Source: Acholoe squamosa (taxonomy: Eukaryota; Annelida; Polychaeta; Phyllodocida; Polynoidae). From it: a DNA stretch of 64,000 bases. Where the stretch lies: positions 43,031,250 to 43,095,249 of the forward strand of contig OX439051.1 in the NCBI GenBank assembly GCA_949317995.1. Reading direction: 5' to 3'. The first letter of the stretch is position 1. Each line of letters begins with the position of its first letter. The position numbers and the translations under genes are program-made. The notes under the pieces are model-generated. The model made no database searches. It saw nothing but the letters and a program-made list of their open reading frames with translations, and had not been told where the DNA came from. Positions 40,741 through 52,719 of the stretch are shown here, piece by piece.

Positions 40741-43083
40741 CGTTCTGACATTTTTTATAAGGCGATCCCACATATAAGACGCGCCTTGTGTTCAATGCAG
40801 ACCTGTAAGGCTCATCCGGGGATGTTTTGGCCAGCTCATGTCAAAATCAATGTATTTTACCCTGCCCTTAAGAAGCACCCACACTTTGGCTGGGTCCTAT
40901 GAGGGGCTTAGGGTATGTTTCACATATGTAAGCAGCGTCTGAGAGAGTAATCATGTTTTAACAAGGGGGCAGGCAAAACTTTTTGAACCCCTTGATGAGG
41001 TAGGAGGCAAAGTTACTTTACCTGCATTCATATATGTTAAATAAAAAATGGTGCATTCCGGCATGACTTTTGGTCTCTTCAGGGGTGGTGGTCAAACATT
41101 TTCTGGTCGCCCGTGCCAACACCTACCCCTCCGTTTTACTAAAAAAAATTACTCCCTTAATTATTAACATTGACATTTCTGTTTCTATTTTTCCATGTAG
41201 CAAGTTCTTCTCGTCTGTATAGGTTCATTGCTTTTACTTTTCTAATTATCATAGCTAAATTGAATGTCTGATCTCAATAGGATCAACCATACGCTTATTT
41301 TAGTTCAATGTTCCTGGTCAAAATCGACCATTTCAATTGGCCAACGATACAAAAAGAATCATGAAAAATATGAAAAGCCCACAATAAAGAGCTTTGCTCT
41401 ATTTCTCCATGAACTCTGTAGCTCTAAGAACAAGTAGGCCTAGTTGATTATTTTAGCACCAGATGGCAGCAGCATGTGCTTCCACATTCTATTCCCAAAC
41501 TATGAGAAAGGGAGGATGTGAAAGACGTACTCCGACAACAGAGCATCATGAATTTTCAGACGGCTGATTTTATTTTTCATTGTAGCCTTAGGGGGCCTAT
41601 ATTCCCATGCGGAAACATCTTACCATGCGCATTGAATTAATTAAATAGGATTAATTAAACATTGAATCACTGTTTATATAATTATAATTATATTGAAGAC
41701 TTTTCAGAGATAGCATAAAGAAGTACACGTTGTTGATAATAAGAAATCTCCATGATTCTACTAGGCGTAGGCCTAATGTAGTTTGGCCTGGGGAGGGGGG
41801 AGGGGCTAGATGTATAAACTTTTAAAAGAAATACCAGAGTACATCAGGTAGGCATTCTAACGTTTTACCCTATGCCATGGGGATATAGAGGCCAACACAA
41901 GCTTTGTCCAACTCTCGCTGGTTTCTTTTTATTTTTCGATAAAGGGAAAGAGGATTATTGAAGAAATTTATGGCTTACGGGGAAAAATTCTTGTTGAGAA
42001 AGGGCTTTGTTGTCAAATATATGCACGGGAAACACAGGGTGAAACATTTTGTACTCCCCCTTTGAGGGCTCAGAAATAGTGCATGTACACACCACCATTG
42101 CCCCCTGCTCCCTTGCAGAAAATATGAAAAACAAGGTGTCTAGTTATTGTCACCTCCTATTTTCTATAAAAATCTAATATGATTAGGCTAATCTGCAATA
42201 TGCATATAAAGTTTGATTATCTAGCCAAATGTCTATTTGCATTAATGTATTTATTCATTTAATAAGATTTCTATCTATTCCTCTATTTGATGGTCAGGTA
42301 TCTTCTGTGAAGTTTTTTTTCAATACACTTATGCCTACCGGGGGTATCTTTTTCCCTAACAATTAAGGGACAAAGTGTATGTCCTTCTGTTTGTAATTAA
42401 GGTAGATGTTCTGTTAATATCATGGGGATTGTATATGATTGAAATTTAAAAAGCTTTGTGAACCCCTCTCCAAGTAGCAGTATGTTATGCCTACAGCGTC
42501 CAAAAATAGGACAGTTCTATAATAAGCCTATAGCAACCGACTTTGACACGACGCACCTGAATCCCTATGGCAATCAACTAAGATGAGTATATTGACCTAG
42601 TAACATAGTAAGAACTAAAACACAACAGATGACCACCACTTGAATGGCACTATGTTTTAAGCCTACAGCGTCCAAAAATAGGACAGTTTCTATGATAAAC
42701 CTATAGCGACCGACCTGGATGCGATGTGCCTGACTCTTATAGCAGTCAACTAAGCTGAGTCAAACAGTCATTACTTTTATTTTTTCTCATTATCATTATA
42801 ATTTTATAAGAAACACATAATACTTGCAGACAAATGTGTCTACAATGTCACACCAGGAAAGCGATGCACTTACAAAATCTTGTTTGTATTTCATTTACAA
42901 ACCTAGAGCGTGCTCCAACACCCTCCCCTTTCTATGATTGCCAAATTGCTAGCATCAGTTATTAGCACAGCGGTCATTTTCACACTAGGTACCATTTCAT
43001 ATCACCGCATCTATTTTTCACATACTTATATGAACGTACAGAATGGTATTATTAAATGAAATTAAATTTGTAAGAGGCCTAAA
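40741..43083. other. Mostly unassigned, repeat fragments
   Basis: A family B fragment at 40742-40795. A family-E-like fragment at 40940-41160. No gene seen. Confidence 0.4.
42481..42765 (+). repeat. Diverged tandem duplication, period about 175
   Basis: 'gcctacagcgtccaaaaata' followed by 'ggacagtt', 'cctatag', 'cgacc(g)' and 'caactaag' occurs at 42481-42590 and again at 42651-42760. Confidence 0.7.
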
Positions 43084-43632
43084 ATGTTTTGTACTAATAC
43101 AAGATCGCTGTATGGAAAGCACACTGATGTCTTTAGATTAATATCTTTCTCTGATATGACAGGTATCGTCGAGTCATGGTTAAAGCCATCTATAAACGAT
43201 CAATACATAAGGTTGGATAGATTCCCCAGTCATGAAAAAAAAAATGCTGGGGGCCTTATGCTTTATCTAAAAGATCATTATATTGCTGTACCTGATTTAA
43301 CAAGATCTTTTATTGAAGATCAATATGAAATACTTTGTGTTGATGTAGAAATTGGTGTAATTAGGTACAAAGTATTTGTGTGTTACAGACCCCCTGATTG
43401 TAAAGAAAAAGATGCAATAAATACAAAGCTTAGCAAACTCCTTAAGGAAGTGTCTAAAAACAGAAAACTCATCATTATGGGAGACTTTAATGTCAACCTA
43501 CGGAGTAAAAAGAATGTGGAAGACTCAACTGTAGATGAATTTTGTACCGGTAATAAACTGTTTCAATTAATTGATACCTTACAACAATTTAAAACTGCCA
43601 TCAAAAAGAACTATCCAGATTGTTTTGTATGA
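43084..43632 (+). pseudogene. LINE endonuclease (APE-type) fragment
   Basis: The 182-residue frame has 'NTRSLYGK' near the start, 'ESWL' near residue 28 with the catalytic Glu, 'VFVCYRPP', and 'IIMGDFNVNL' with catalytic Asp and Asn. This is the order of apurinic-type endonucleases in non-LTR retrotransposons, which nick the target DNA. It lacks the C-terminal SDH motif and any reverse transcriptase and ends at TGA 43630. The ATG at 43084 need not be the original start. It is a truncated or internally deleted copy. Confidence 0.8.
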
Positions 43633-43912
43633 TTTTGTGAACTATTAAGCGAGTATCTCATAATCATCTCATCACTCTGGCTGCTACGAAAATTGTATTA
43701 TATGAAACAGTTTTTCCTTATACTTTTTTTTCTCATATGCTGACTATTATAATGTACATGAAAACAAAACTCCGCTGACTGTTATTGATTGTATTATACT
43801 TATCAAATGTAACATGGTAGGGGGCTTGGTTTAATTACAACAAAACGTTGGCGCCAAGTTAAAAATTGCACTTACTCTGTAAAGTAAATTTTTCCCAATA
43901 AACAACTTGAAA
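43633..43912 (+). other. Probable 3' end of the LINE fragment with poly(A)
   Basis: A non-coding stretch ending 'cccaataaacaacttg' plus A-run at 43901-43918. A polyadenylation signal directly before an A-run marks a retroposed 3' end. If it belongs to the same insertion, most of the LINE has been lost between EN and tail. Confidence 0.5.
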
Positions 43913-44257
43913 AAAAAAATATATATAACCATGGGTGCAAGAAATAAGGGATGCTCTGACAGCCCCTGTAGCCTTTGTAGGACCTAACACATGGTAGAAG
44001 TTGACTATAAATTTTTGAATATGAAAATAATTTCTAGTACAGTAGTTAACTATATTACTGACATCGTAAGCTTTAATTTGATACCAAACATACCCATTAA
44101 GACCATTAGGCATTACGGTAATGATTACCAAAAACAGCCAAAAACAGGACCTCCATATATATATATTTAGCACTGGGGATTTCCTCGCCATGGAGGGGGG
44201 AGGGGCGGGCACATGGTCGGGTGGGTGTGGGGGTACTGTTTGCAAACAAGCTAGATT

Positions 44258-44265
44258 TGACGTCA
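44258..44265 (+). promoter_or_regulatory. CRE-like site TGACGTCA
   Basis: A perfect palindromic CREB/ATF consensus about 260 bases upstream of the candidate first exon at 44527, in a locally CpG-richer stretch. Confidence 0.35.
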
Positions 44266-44526
44266 CGAATAAATTAGCGCCCCGTCACCTGACTGGCTGT
44301 TCTAGGTATCACACGTCCTCCCTCAAATGTTACCAATCCTACCCCAAATTTCATCATTTTTCATTCATGATCACAAATGAGAAACTATTGAACCAATGAA
44401 AACAAGTTTATCTATTTAGTGTCTCAAAATATAGAGGCAGACATTGCGTTAGTGTCTCAAAATCCCGAGTATTATCCCAGCTGTTCCGTCAATTGCTCGC
44501 CGATAAACATCGTGGTGTTTTCAGAA

Positions 44527-44594
44527 ATGGCGACTGGGGTTGGTCTTCTTTGCGTCTACAACCCGGGGGATGTTTGTATTCGCCCAATGGCATG
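44527..44594 (+). CDS. Candidate first coding exon of an unknown gene
   Basis: ATG starts 22 codons plus two bases ('MATGVGLLCVYNPG...') and meets a strong donor, CATG|GTAAGT. The CpG-containing context fits a promoter-proximal exon. A pyrimidine-rich acceptor at 45116-45135 ('ataaatttctttgcag') would join in phase, but the product beyond is unconvincing. I could not find the rest of the gene. Confidence 0.3.
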
Positions 44595-45257
44595 GTAAGT
44601 TGGTCCTACTTCATCCTAAATCTTTGTTCTTCTAGGTGTTGATATATCTGATATCATGCCCTGGTTGTGTAAAGGTCAGAAACTACGGATTTTGATGGGA
44701 ATACCCACAGCAAGTGGTTGACAGTTGTTTTTAGACGAGGGCACGTCATGTGTCAAGCCCCAACACTGCAAAGACTCCCAGACATTTGTGGTATGAAAAC
44801 AAGAATTTCTCATATTTCTTTGGCCTCTTTAAGTCAGCAGAAGGCCCCATTAAACTAGGAAGATCATCCTCTATCCATGTTTAAGCTGTATCGATTAGTA
44901 ATTGGATTGAGGTACGTTAATTGATTTTGACAATGCCTGTCAGTTTTAGTCAGTCTCCGGTCAGTCTACTGAGTCTGACTCTGAGTGAATTGAATGGCCA
45001 ATGGCAATGGCCTGAAATTGAATGGGTGTTCTCTGTTGACCTCAATTTGAGCAGTGCCATGATCTACACTGACTGTTGTCTATGTGTTTTGAGACTAGAC
45101 CTACTTTTTTGTCCTCTCCATAAATTTCTTTGCAGGTGGTTTTGTCAAAAAAAAAAAGAAGTGAAAACATGCATTGAATACATCTACTCTGTATCATTGA
45201 CATTGTATCATGAATATAACAACACCCCATGCCCATGGACCATGCATAGCTCTCAAT

Positions 45258-45484
45258 AGCTAGGGATCCACTGCTGCGAATTTCTTACGACTTGCACTCG
45301 TGCATGTGTCCGCGCAGAGCACTCGCAAATATCACATTATTTTGATTTTTGCGAGTGTCGTCGCACGTCGCTCGGACGTCGCATGACATTTCTCAGAGCA
45401 GCAGATCCACTGCAGGAATGTTTTCTGCGAGGGCACACGCACGAGTACAATTCGCAACAAACTCGCGGCAGTGGATCCCTAGCT
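45258..45484. repeat. MITE family F, 227 bases, perfect 16-base TIRs
   Basis: AGCTAGGGATCCACTG and its exact reverse complement bound the element. The interior has repeated 'tcgcag/ctcgca' words. A diverged relative is at 47395-47738. Confidence 0.85.
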
Positions 45485-45538
45485 AATGCGTGCGTGGGTC
45501 TCACGCATTTGGGGCTAATCTCACTCTCTCTCTCAATT

Positions 45539-45539
<1 letters not shown>

Positions 45540-45586
<47 letters not shown>
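45540..45586. repeat. (TA)n microsatellite
   Basis: About 46 bases of TA repeats. Confidence 0.97.
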
Positions 45587-45776
45587 AATTGTCTTTATTT
45601 TTTCAAAATTTTCTTAGGGGCATGCCCCCCAAACCCCCCAGATTTACCTAAATTGTGACTGTCATTTCCCCTAACGTTTGGAAATTTTTGGGCGCCCCGG
45701 CAAAGTCTCACTCTTTGGCTTCATCAAAACTTGAGAGCTCTGCCCATGGGCCATGTGTCTTTTATGTGAAAGTATT

Positions 45777-45911
45777 TATAAAGGGGGGCTAGCACGGCAA
45801 CTTTCAACATGGGCACCCACCAAAAGAACGTGCACAAATCCGCGGGACCCAGCGAGTAAAAACGTGACATTCTTACGTGGGTACGTCTTATCTGTGCTAG
45901 CCACCCTTTAA
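45777..45911. repeat. MITE family C copy, diverged
   Basis: 'ataaaggggggctagcacgg ... gtgctagccaccctttaa', same ends as 28084 but a shortened interior. Confidence 0.75.
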
Positions 45912-46441
45912 TTGCTGACATGAATACCCTGGTACACCAGACTAGTTAGCCTTAGGGAGAGTGGCTCCGATCTGATCGGGGACATCAAACTTGTTTTTTT
46001 ATTGTCAGACTTGATCGGAAGTCCACGCAGACGCTCCTGATCATCTGGATCGGCCGATCGAGCCTTGCCCATCTGTGGTCGCCTTAAGGTGAAATGGAGA
46101 AAAAAATAAGATAGGTCTACATAAACATAGTCAGGCTAGCTTTTGCGCAAATTGCCATGGTAACCAGGTAGTGATTTTTGCATAGTGAGGCCTGATCAGC
46201 ACATGAATACATATCAGGACCCCTTCACCCCATAAACTTCCACTGAATTTATGTTTTGAACAAAAAATATTCTGGGACTATTGAAACACTCCTAGCGGTA
46301 CTCATCATTCTGATACCAAATAACATTGGGTTTGGCCCCTCTTTCCCTTTCCTTGGGGCCAAATTCCTCAAAATAACTAAGTTCAGAAGGGACTATTTGG
46401 CCAGTAAACCAAGAAGTGGTTCGATTTAGGGTGGTGACACC

Positions 46442-46604
46442 TTTAAGGGGGCCTAGCATGCAAATTCACGCCCGCATTAAAGAGTTAAGTGACCATTCCT
46501 TGACCAATCAGGTCATCATAAATTTTCTGATGGGTCCCGCAAATTTATCAACTATCTTCGATCCGGTACCCATGTTGAAGTTTGCCAAACTAGCCCCCCT
46601 TTAA
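46442..46604. repeat. MITE family C copy, reverse orientation
   Basis: 'tttaagggggcctagcatg ... actagcccccctttaa'; the interior matches the family in reverse ('gaccaatcagg', 'tacccatgttg'). Confidence 0.8.
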
Positions 46605-46715
46605 GGCAAATTCCATGCCATATACCTACCGGTACTTGAATTGTAGGGGGGGCAGGGAAAAGGTGATGGATTTCAGGCTTCAGCTAAAATTTTGACTTTC
46701 ACTTGTCATATTGCG

Positions 46716-46985
46716 CTTAGGGAGTGATCATTTTTTAACAACAGGGGGGGGGGCTGGTGCGTTTGACCCCCCCCCCCATAAGGGACAAAAATCGCGCGCA
46801 AACGTCCCCTTTTAGCCTATAGTAACACGCAGGGTTTTCCACTGAAAACAGGTGAAATTATTTTGACCCCCCCATCAGAGGTGTTGAAAAAATTCTGACC
46901 CCCCCGGTCAAGGGGTTGAAAAAATTCTGACCCCCCCCTCAAACCCACCAGCCCCCCTGTTGTTAAAAAATGATCACTCCCTTAA
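46716..46985. repeat. MITE family E
   Basis: Long TIRs of about 35 bases: 'cttagggagtgatcattttt' and its complement 'aaaaatgatcactcccttaag', running on into G and C runs. The interior repeats 'ttctgacccccc'. Confidence 0.85.
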
Positions 46986-47003
46986 GCCTAAGAGAAAAAA
47001 AAG

Positions 47004-47354
47004 TTGTGTTCAGGTATCCCGACCGACCCTAATTTTTTGGCCCGACCCTAATTTTTTAAAATTTATTTTTTTTTAGAAATTTTTGGTAAATTTGACCCAA
47101 AATAAAAGAAAAATGTAAAAAAATTACAGTATATAGGCATGTTTGGTATCAAATTAAAGCCCATGGCCTCACAAATGCCACTAACATAAACCGTCATTTT
47201 TTTAAGTTTTTTTTTTTTTAATTTGGTCAATAAAAGATAAAACATGATTTGGTTAATATGTTTTTTACAGTTTTCGTGGTTCCAGGAACTTTAAAAAAAA
47301 AAAGAAGTCCGACCTACCTACCCTAATTTTTTTGAGCATGTTACCTGAACACAA
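47004..47354. repeat. MITE family D
   Basis: Ends 'ttgtgttcaggtatcc' and 'gttacctgaacacaa', with subterminal 'gaccctaattttttgg' and 'ctaccctaatttttttg' repeats. Very A/T-homopolymer-rich. A fragment recurs at 57403-57486. Confidence 0.75.
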
Positions 47355-48777
47355 GAATATTTTTTAGGCCTTATATATGTGCTGTCACAGAAAATGTTCC
47401 AGCAGTGGATCACCTGGTACGAGAATGTTCATGTGTGAGCGGTGTGCAACAGGATTCACGAAAAAAACAAACAACTTTCGATATCTGCAACTTCTCTTGC
47501 ACATTTTGTCAAAAGTATGGGATCCACTGCTGCAAATATCCAAAGATCTTGATTTCTGTGAATATTGTCACAAGCCGCTTGGATGTCGCATGTACTTTGT
47601 CACAGCAGCAGGTCCACTGCTGGAACGTTTTCTGTGAGAACACAAGCACGAGGGAAAGTCGCAAGTAATTTGCAGTGTGGATCTGCTGCTATACAATGGT
47701 ATCCAAAGGGATTGTCGCTGTAGTGGATCCCGGGCATAAGGCTTGGCCTATTGGAATACTGATTGGGGGGTGGGGGTGCTGGGATGGGTTGAGATTGCAG
47801 ATCTAGCATGAAGCAGACTAAAGATGGGCCGATCTCATTAAGATGACTGCAGACGAGTCCAACTTGATTGGAAACTAGGGAATCTGTCTGTGTTGACAAG
47901 AGACATCTCAGCAATTGAGTCTGTACGATCAAGACAATATCAAACGCAACTGATCTATTTTTTTTTTGGATGCGCACTGATCATCTAGAGTTAAACTAAA
48001 TCAGTCAGTTAATATTGAAAAATCAGTACTTCTTGGCTACCTCTTGAACAGTAAGGTGTTTACTCAGATGGATCTCAGCTGTGAGAGTATCATACATGTT
48101 TGATCCTTCTTATCTACTGGATCAGATCACACCAGTCCTTACAGACTGAATATGTCCATCTACTGCCACCATGGCAAAAGCTCTCAGCTGTTCGCAGACG
48201 GGCCCAACTGGTAGGATTGAGGATCTCTGCAAGTATGTCCGATCGAGTCTGACAATATCAAACATGTTTGATGTCCCTGATCGGATCTGCCACTTGTCTT
48301 TAACTACCGATTGAATTTGCTCCATCTGCGGTTGCTTTTAGGGTTCCCCTATTGTACCTATACATGGGTAAAATTCGACAAGCGTGACACAGGGTGTTAA
48401 ATGGCACGGCACTTTTAAAATCCGACGGACACGGGAGCTGGCAGCAGATTGCATTAGATAAAAATCAACACAGCGACACAGCAGCATCGGTGAAATCTGA
48501 CACTGTGACACCCATGTAATGGCACACTATTTTCTCTTGATGTGATGATCAAATCATGCCTGTCTGTCGGTAGGTTTACCAGACTCAATCATTGATAGAC
48601 CTGAAATATAGAATGTATATACTAAATACTGGTACAGGTACCCAATAGATATACTAAGTACCGTTACCTGTATGAACATTCTACCCATTACTTACTGATT
48701 GACATCACAGTATTGGGTACACTCTCATCATGCCATTGTTTAACCTTTATATATTTGACAGGCATGGCCTGGATTAC
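47355..48777. other. Unassigned; diverged family F relative at 47395-47738
   Basis: 47395 'cagcagtggatcac' and 47725 'gtagtggatcccgg' are family-F-like ends. Between 47740 and 48350, words such as 'gatctc', 'cagacgggcccaac' and 'gatcggat' repeat loosely. No gene seen. Confidence 0.4.
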
Positions 48778-48940
48778 CCTTGAACCCTTTAAGGGCAGCT
48801 ATTAAATAATGCCGGGATGCATCATGCCTATTGGTCATCATGCTGCACCAGTGAAGTGCTGACATGTCTGCTCGCGGGTATTTTATTGGTGCATCATGCT
48901 TGACCCTATGGCAGTGTACGACCCCAAAGGCTTTGATGGC
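48778..48940. repeat. MITE family A copy, left portion
   Basis: Begins at 'gaaccctttaagggcagcta', the family terminus, and continues 'gcatcatgcctattggtcat' and 'gcaccagtgaagtgctgaca'. The core that follows is tandemly amplified. Confidence 0.75.
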
Positions 48941-49317
48941 ATGATGCATGAATGTAGCCCTGGCAAGTTAACCACCAGAGCTACACTCAGGCAGGGTTTG
49001 ACTGCATGATGCATGAATGTAGCCCTGGCAAGTTAACCACCAGAGCTACACTCAGGCAGGGTTTGACTGCATGATGCATGAATGTAGCCCTGGCAAGTTA
49101 ACCACCAGAGCTACACTCAGGCAGGGTTTGACTGCATGATGCATGAATGTAGCCCTGGCAAGTTAACCACCAGAGCTACACTCAGGCAGGGTTTGACTGC
49201 ATGATGCATGAATGTAGCCCTGGCAAGTTAACCACCAGAGCTACACTCAGGCAGGGTTTGACTGCATGATGCATGAATGTAGCCCTGGCAAGTTAACCAC
49301 CAGAGCTACACTCAGGT
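48941..49317. repeat. 65-bp tandem array derived from the MITE family A core
   Basis: The unit begins 'atgatgcatgaatgtagccc'; starts at 48941, 49006, 49071, 49136, 49201 and 49266. Five full copies and one partial read identically. Confidence 0.97.
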
Positions 49318-49474
49318 ATGATGCCAGACAATGAACATGATACATTATCTGTATTCTAAGGGTTGAGGGCCACATGCACGGACACGACACCTTGGTTACA
49401 TGTTCCTTTATGGTTGGTCACTAATGCCAACCCTTGCTTCAACCCTGTAGGTCTGCCATGATTAAGAATGAAGC

Positions 49475-49595
49475 GCTGTCATCTGACGCTGTCATCTGAC
49501 GCTGTCATCTGACGCTGTCATCTGACGCTGTCATCTGACGCTGTCATCTGACGCTGTCATCTGACGCTGTCATCTGACGCTGTCATCTGACGCTA
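49475..49595. repeat. 13-bp minisatellite, nine copies
   Basis: The unit 'gctgtcatctgac' is repeated without change. Confidence 0.97.
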
Positions 49596-49970
49596 TAGGC
49601 GATTTAAGCGCTCTGCAGCATTTAAAGGGTAACATGATGCTATACATGATAAATGAGACTAACCTGGAAAGGTATAACATGTAAGCTGTAGGTTAACTTG
49701 GAGCATGGAAACTACCTATCAGTATCCCGGTATACACCATTAGAACCTCAATGAATACTTAGGGTCTTTTCATGGAGCATCACTTATAGATGAACTGATG
49801 GTGAGCTTTTAAAGCCCACACCTGGTGGACAGGACTGTAAAGGTCCCAACGAGCCGAGCAGGGAATCACATATATGAATGGGATAAGACCAGAATGTGGC
49901 ATATATTTGAGAGGTTCTTTATATATGAGAATTTAAGAAGATATTTTTCTGCTGGCACATTGCCGTAAAT

Positions 49971-50352
49971 TCCCTCATATAAGCTGCACCCTTTGTGGAT
50001 AAGCTATAAGCTACATAGGCTATAAGACCACTGTTTCCTGTCCAGAGGGCTGGATTTATCAGACCCTTGAGGGATGGAGGGACTTTTTTTTTAGGAAAAT
50101 ATTTTTATTTGTCAAGAACATAAGGGGGGACGTCATGAAATTGCCATCATGTTTTAAGATTTAGTGATTGGAAACCTAGATTCTGATGCTGATAGATGAA
50201 AAAAAAAAAAAAATTCAGAACTCAGGAAAAATATTTCTCATTCTCACAAAAGAAAAACACCAGGCCTCTGCACAGAAAACAAACATATTTTAAAGGGTGG
50301 CCTAAGCAACAATAAGCATCTGGTTCTCGTATAAGCTGCGGCATTTACAGTA
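49971..50352. repeat. Family-B-like element with a nested repeat
   Basis: Ends 'tgccgtaaattccctcatat' and 'ctcgtataagctgcggcatt'. The interior 50036-50300 resembles 55855-56245 ('cctgtccagagg', 'taagggtggcct'). Confidence 0.6.
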
Positions 50353-50446
50353 GCATCGTAATACACAAATGTATCTGATAGGTGTACTAAAAGTTGATAA
50401 AGTCACTCAGAAATATTTCCAGTCTATAATATGCACCTAGGCTATG

Positions 50447-50683
50447 TACCGTAAACTCCCGCGTATAAGACGCGCTGCGCATATAAGACGCACCCCAAAC
50501 TCAGCACATGCATTTTCACGTATAAGACGCACATTTTTAGGCTGAAATTTGTAAGATTAGTACATTTCTATAGTAAAATTACCCCTCGTATAAGACGCAC
50601 CCCAAACTTGAAAAAATCCTATAAGACCCCCCAGGCATTTGTTTGGCGTAGAGGACGCGCCTTATACGCGGGAGTTTACGGTA
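50447..50683. repeat. MITE family B copy, complete
   Basis: 'taccgtaaactcccgcgtat ... atacgcgggagtttacggta', near-perfect 20-base TIRs; internal 'cgtataagacgcac' repeats. Confidence 0.9.
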
Positions 50684-50848
50684 GTCTATAAAGTCCTTGA
50701 GATTTCTGTTGACAAAGCCATAGAATGTGTATGTAAAATCCTCTGATGTAACAAAATATGTAAAATATTAGGAAAAACATTTGAGGGATTAAGGATGGAG
50801 TGTGTTAGTAGGGGGCTTGTCATGTGATGGGATTAAACACAGGTTTAA

Positions 50849-51041
50849 GCCTTTCAGGGCCGATGATACATGACTGCATGATGCCCATATTAAGTACATA
50901 CCGGGGCACATGTATGTTGCCCTCCCGAGAAACTCATCAGAGCTATATTATTGCATCATCCCTGCGGGATTCAAACATTCCTGTATTATTGGCATCTGCA
51001 TAATGTGCTCCTTCATTAGTGGCCCCTAAAGGGTCAAGCCT
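50849..51041. repeat. MITE family A copy
   Basis: 'ctttcagggccgatgataca ... tgcatgatgcccat ... agtggcccctaaagggtcaa'. Confidence 0.6.
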
Positions 51042-51168
51042 GCCCTAAATCACCTGATACAAGTCAGTCCATAACGACTACAGTGGTTTTATTTACATAT
51101 ACACCCCCCCCCCCCACACACACACACTTTGCCTTCTTCCAGCTGCACATAACACACCCAAGGTGTTG

Positions 51169-51620
51169 GCCCTGTGCCCACATACCGGAGGTAGCAGTGT
51201 ATACCGGTGTGTGTACGTAGTACTAGTGGACATGGTACTGAGGCGCCCTGTGCCCACATACCTGAGGTAGCAGTGTATACCGGTGTGTGTACGTAGTACT
51301 AGTGGACATGGTACTGAGGCGCCCTGTGCCCACATACCTGAGGTAGCAGTGTATACCTGTGTGTGTACGTAGTACTAGTGGACATGGTACTGAGGCGCCC
51401 TGTGCCCACATACCTGAGGTAGCAGTGTATACCGGTGTGTGTACGTAGTACTAGTGGACATGGTACTGAGGCGCCCTGTGCCCACATACCTGAGGTAGCA
51501 GTGTATACCGGTGTGTGTACGTAGTACTAGTGGACATGGTACTGAGGCGCCCTGTGCCCACATACCTGAGGTAGCAGTGTATACCGGTGTGTGTACGTAG
51601 TACTAGTGGACATGGTACTT
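51169..51620. repeat. 76-bp minisatellite, six copies
   Basis: 'gccctgtgcccacatac' recurs at 51169, 51245, 51321, 51397, 51473 and 51549. Copies differ by one or two bases. Open frames on the minus strand across it are by-products. Confidence 0.97.
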
Positions 51621-52719
51621 CCTCAGTACGGTATGGCAGGGTTCATGATTGTCAGCGTCCTGTGAAGGTATGTATTGTGATCTATTTCCTTCTACTGTAG
51701 TATCTTCTCGCTTACTGGGTATGCATGTAACTAAGCCCAGGTGGGCCTCACATGATGTTCCTAAAGTCAAGGTGAGCATCGGTGTGTTTAATACACAGGT
51801 CCACCTTATAGGCGAGGCACTACAACAATTGGTATTTTAGGTGTTTCAGTTGTCCGAAATAGTATTTAAGTTCTGTGTTTCACCTGTTTCACAGAGTATG
51901 CATGTAAACTGCCGGTAAACTAGTGGATAACGGTTCTTTGGAAAATTAAAATAATGTGTTAGTATTGTTCAGATCGGGTGATACCAATAGCTCACGAGCC
52001 TAATGGACACGTGCACATTGATGTGGTAGAGTGTTAATAAGGAGTCTTAGACTGATTAACCACTTAGATCCCACTCCTCCGAACCCAAACGTTAACCCAC
52101 CCCCCCAAAAAAAACACACCAAAAAAACACCAAAAAACAACATCAACAAAAAACAAAACAACAACAAAAACAACACAAAACAAACCTAACACACACACAC
52201 ACACACCCATTAAGCCTTTTAGGCCGCTCGATGAGGGCTCAAATTGTGAAGTTTGATTCCCATCAAAGTAGGTACTTACCTATTTTTCAAAACTTCATCC
52301 CTTGGATTTTATCTATTGAGCATTGGAAAGAGCTAAGGCCATTTAATTATGATAACTTGGATTACGGATTTTTTCACCTATCTGTAAGGTCGGGCATCGG
52401 TAAAAAAAGAAAAAAAAGCTCACTGACCCCCCTATCTGACAACCAAATATACCCAACGCCGGGAGGCAAAAAAAAAAAAAAAGTGGCATGGAAAATTTTT
52501 GGACATCAAACAAAGGAATAAAGAGAAATTTCGAACACTGGAATACAAAAAAACGGAAGGTTGTGCAATAACTACATCGATCTCTTTTCCAACTTTACTT
52601 TTTTTGTGTCAAATAGTGCAAAATTCCCGTCGGGGATAAGGAAAAAAAAAAAAAAAAAATTATTTTTTGGCAATTTGCTAAAATTTACGTCGCCGGATCC
52701 GTAGTCCAAGTTATTAGAA
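51621..52719. other. Unassigned; A-rich tracts
   Basis: 'aaaacaacaacaaaa' runs at 52105-52185 and several A runs at 52400-52660. No supported gene. Confidence 0.4.

Noticed and set aside
48941-49317. CRISPR-like array
   Set aside because: Units are contiguous identical 65-mers without variable spacers, in an animal genome, and derive from a MITE core.
51093-51563. Repeated minus-strand ORFs with 'VGTGRLSTMS' units
   Set aside because: The 76-bp period is not a multiple of three, so the frame rotates each unit; this is a minisatellite artefact, not a repeat protein.
52231-52521. 96-codon ORF as a gene
   Set aside because: A-rich, with Lys runs from homopolymers and no motif or splice support.
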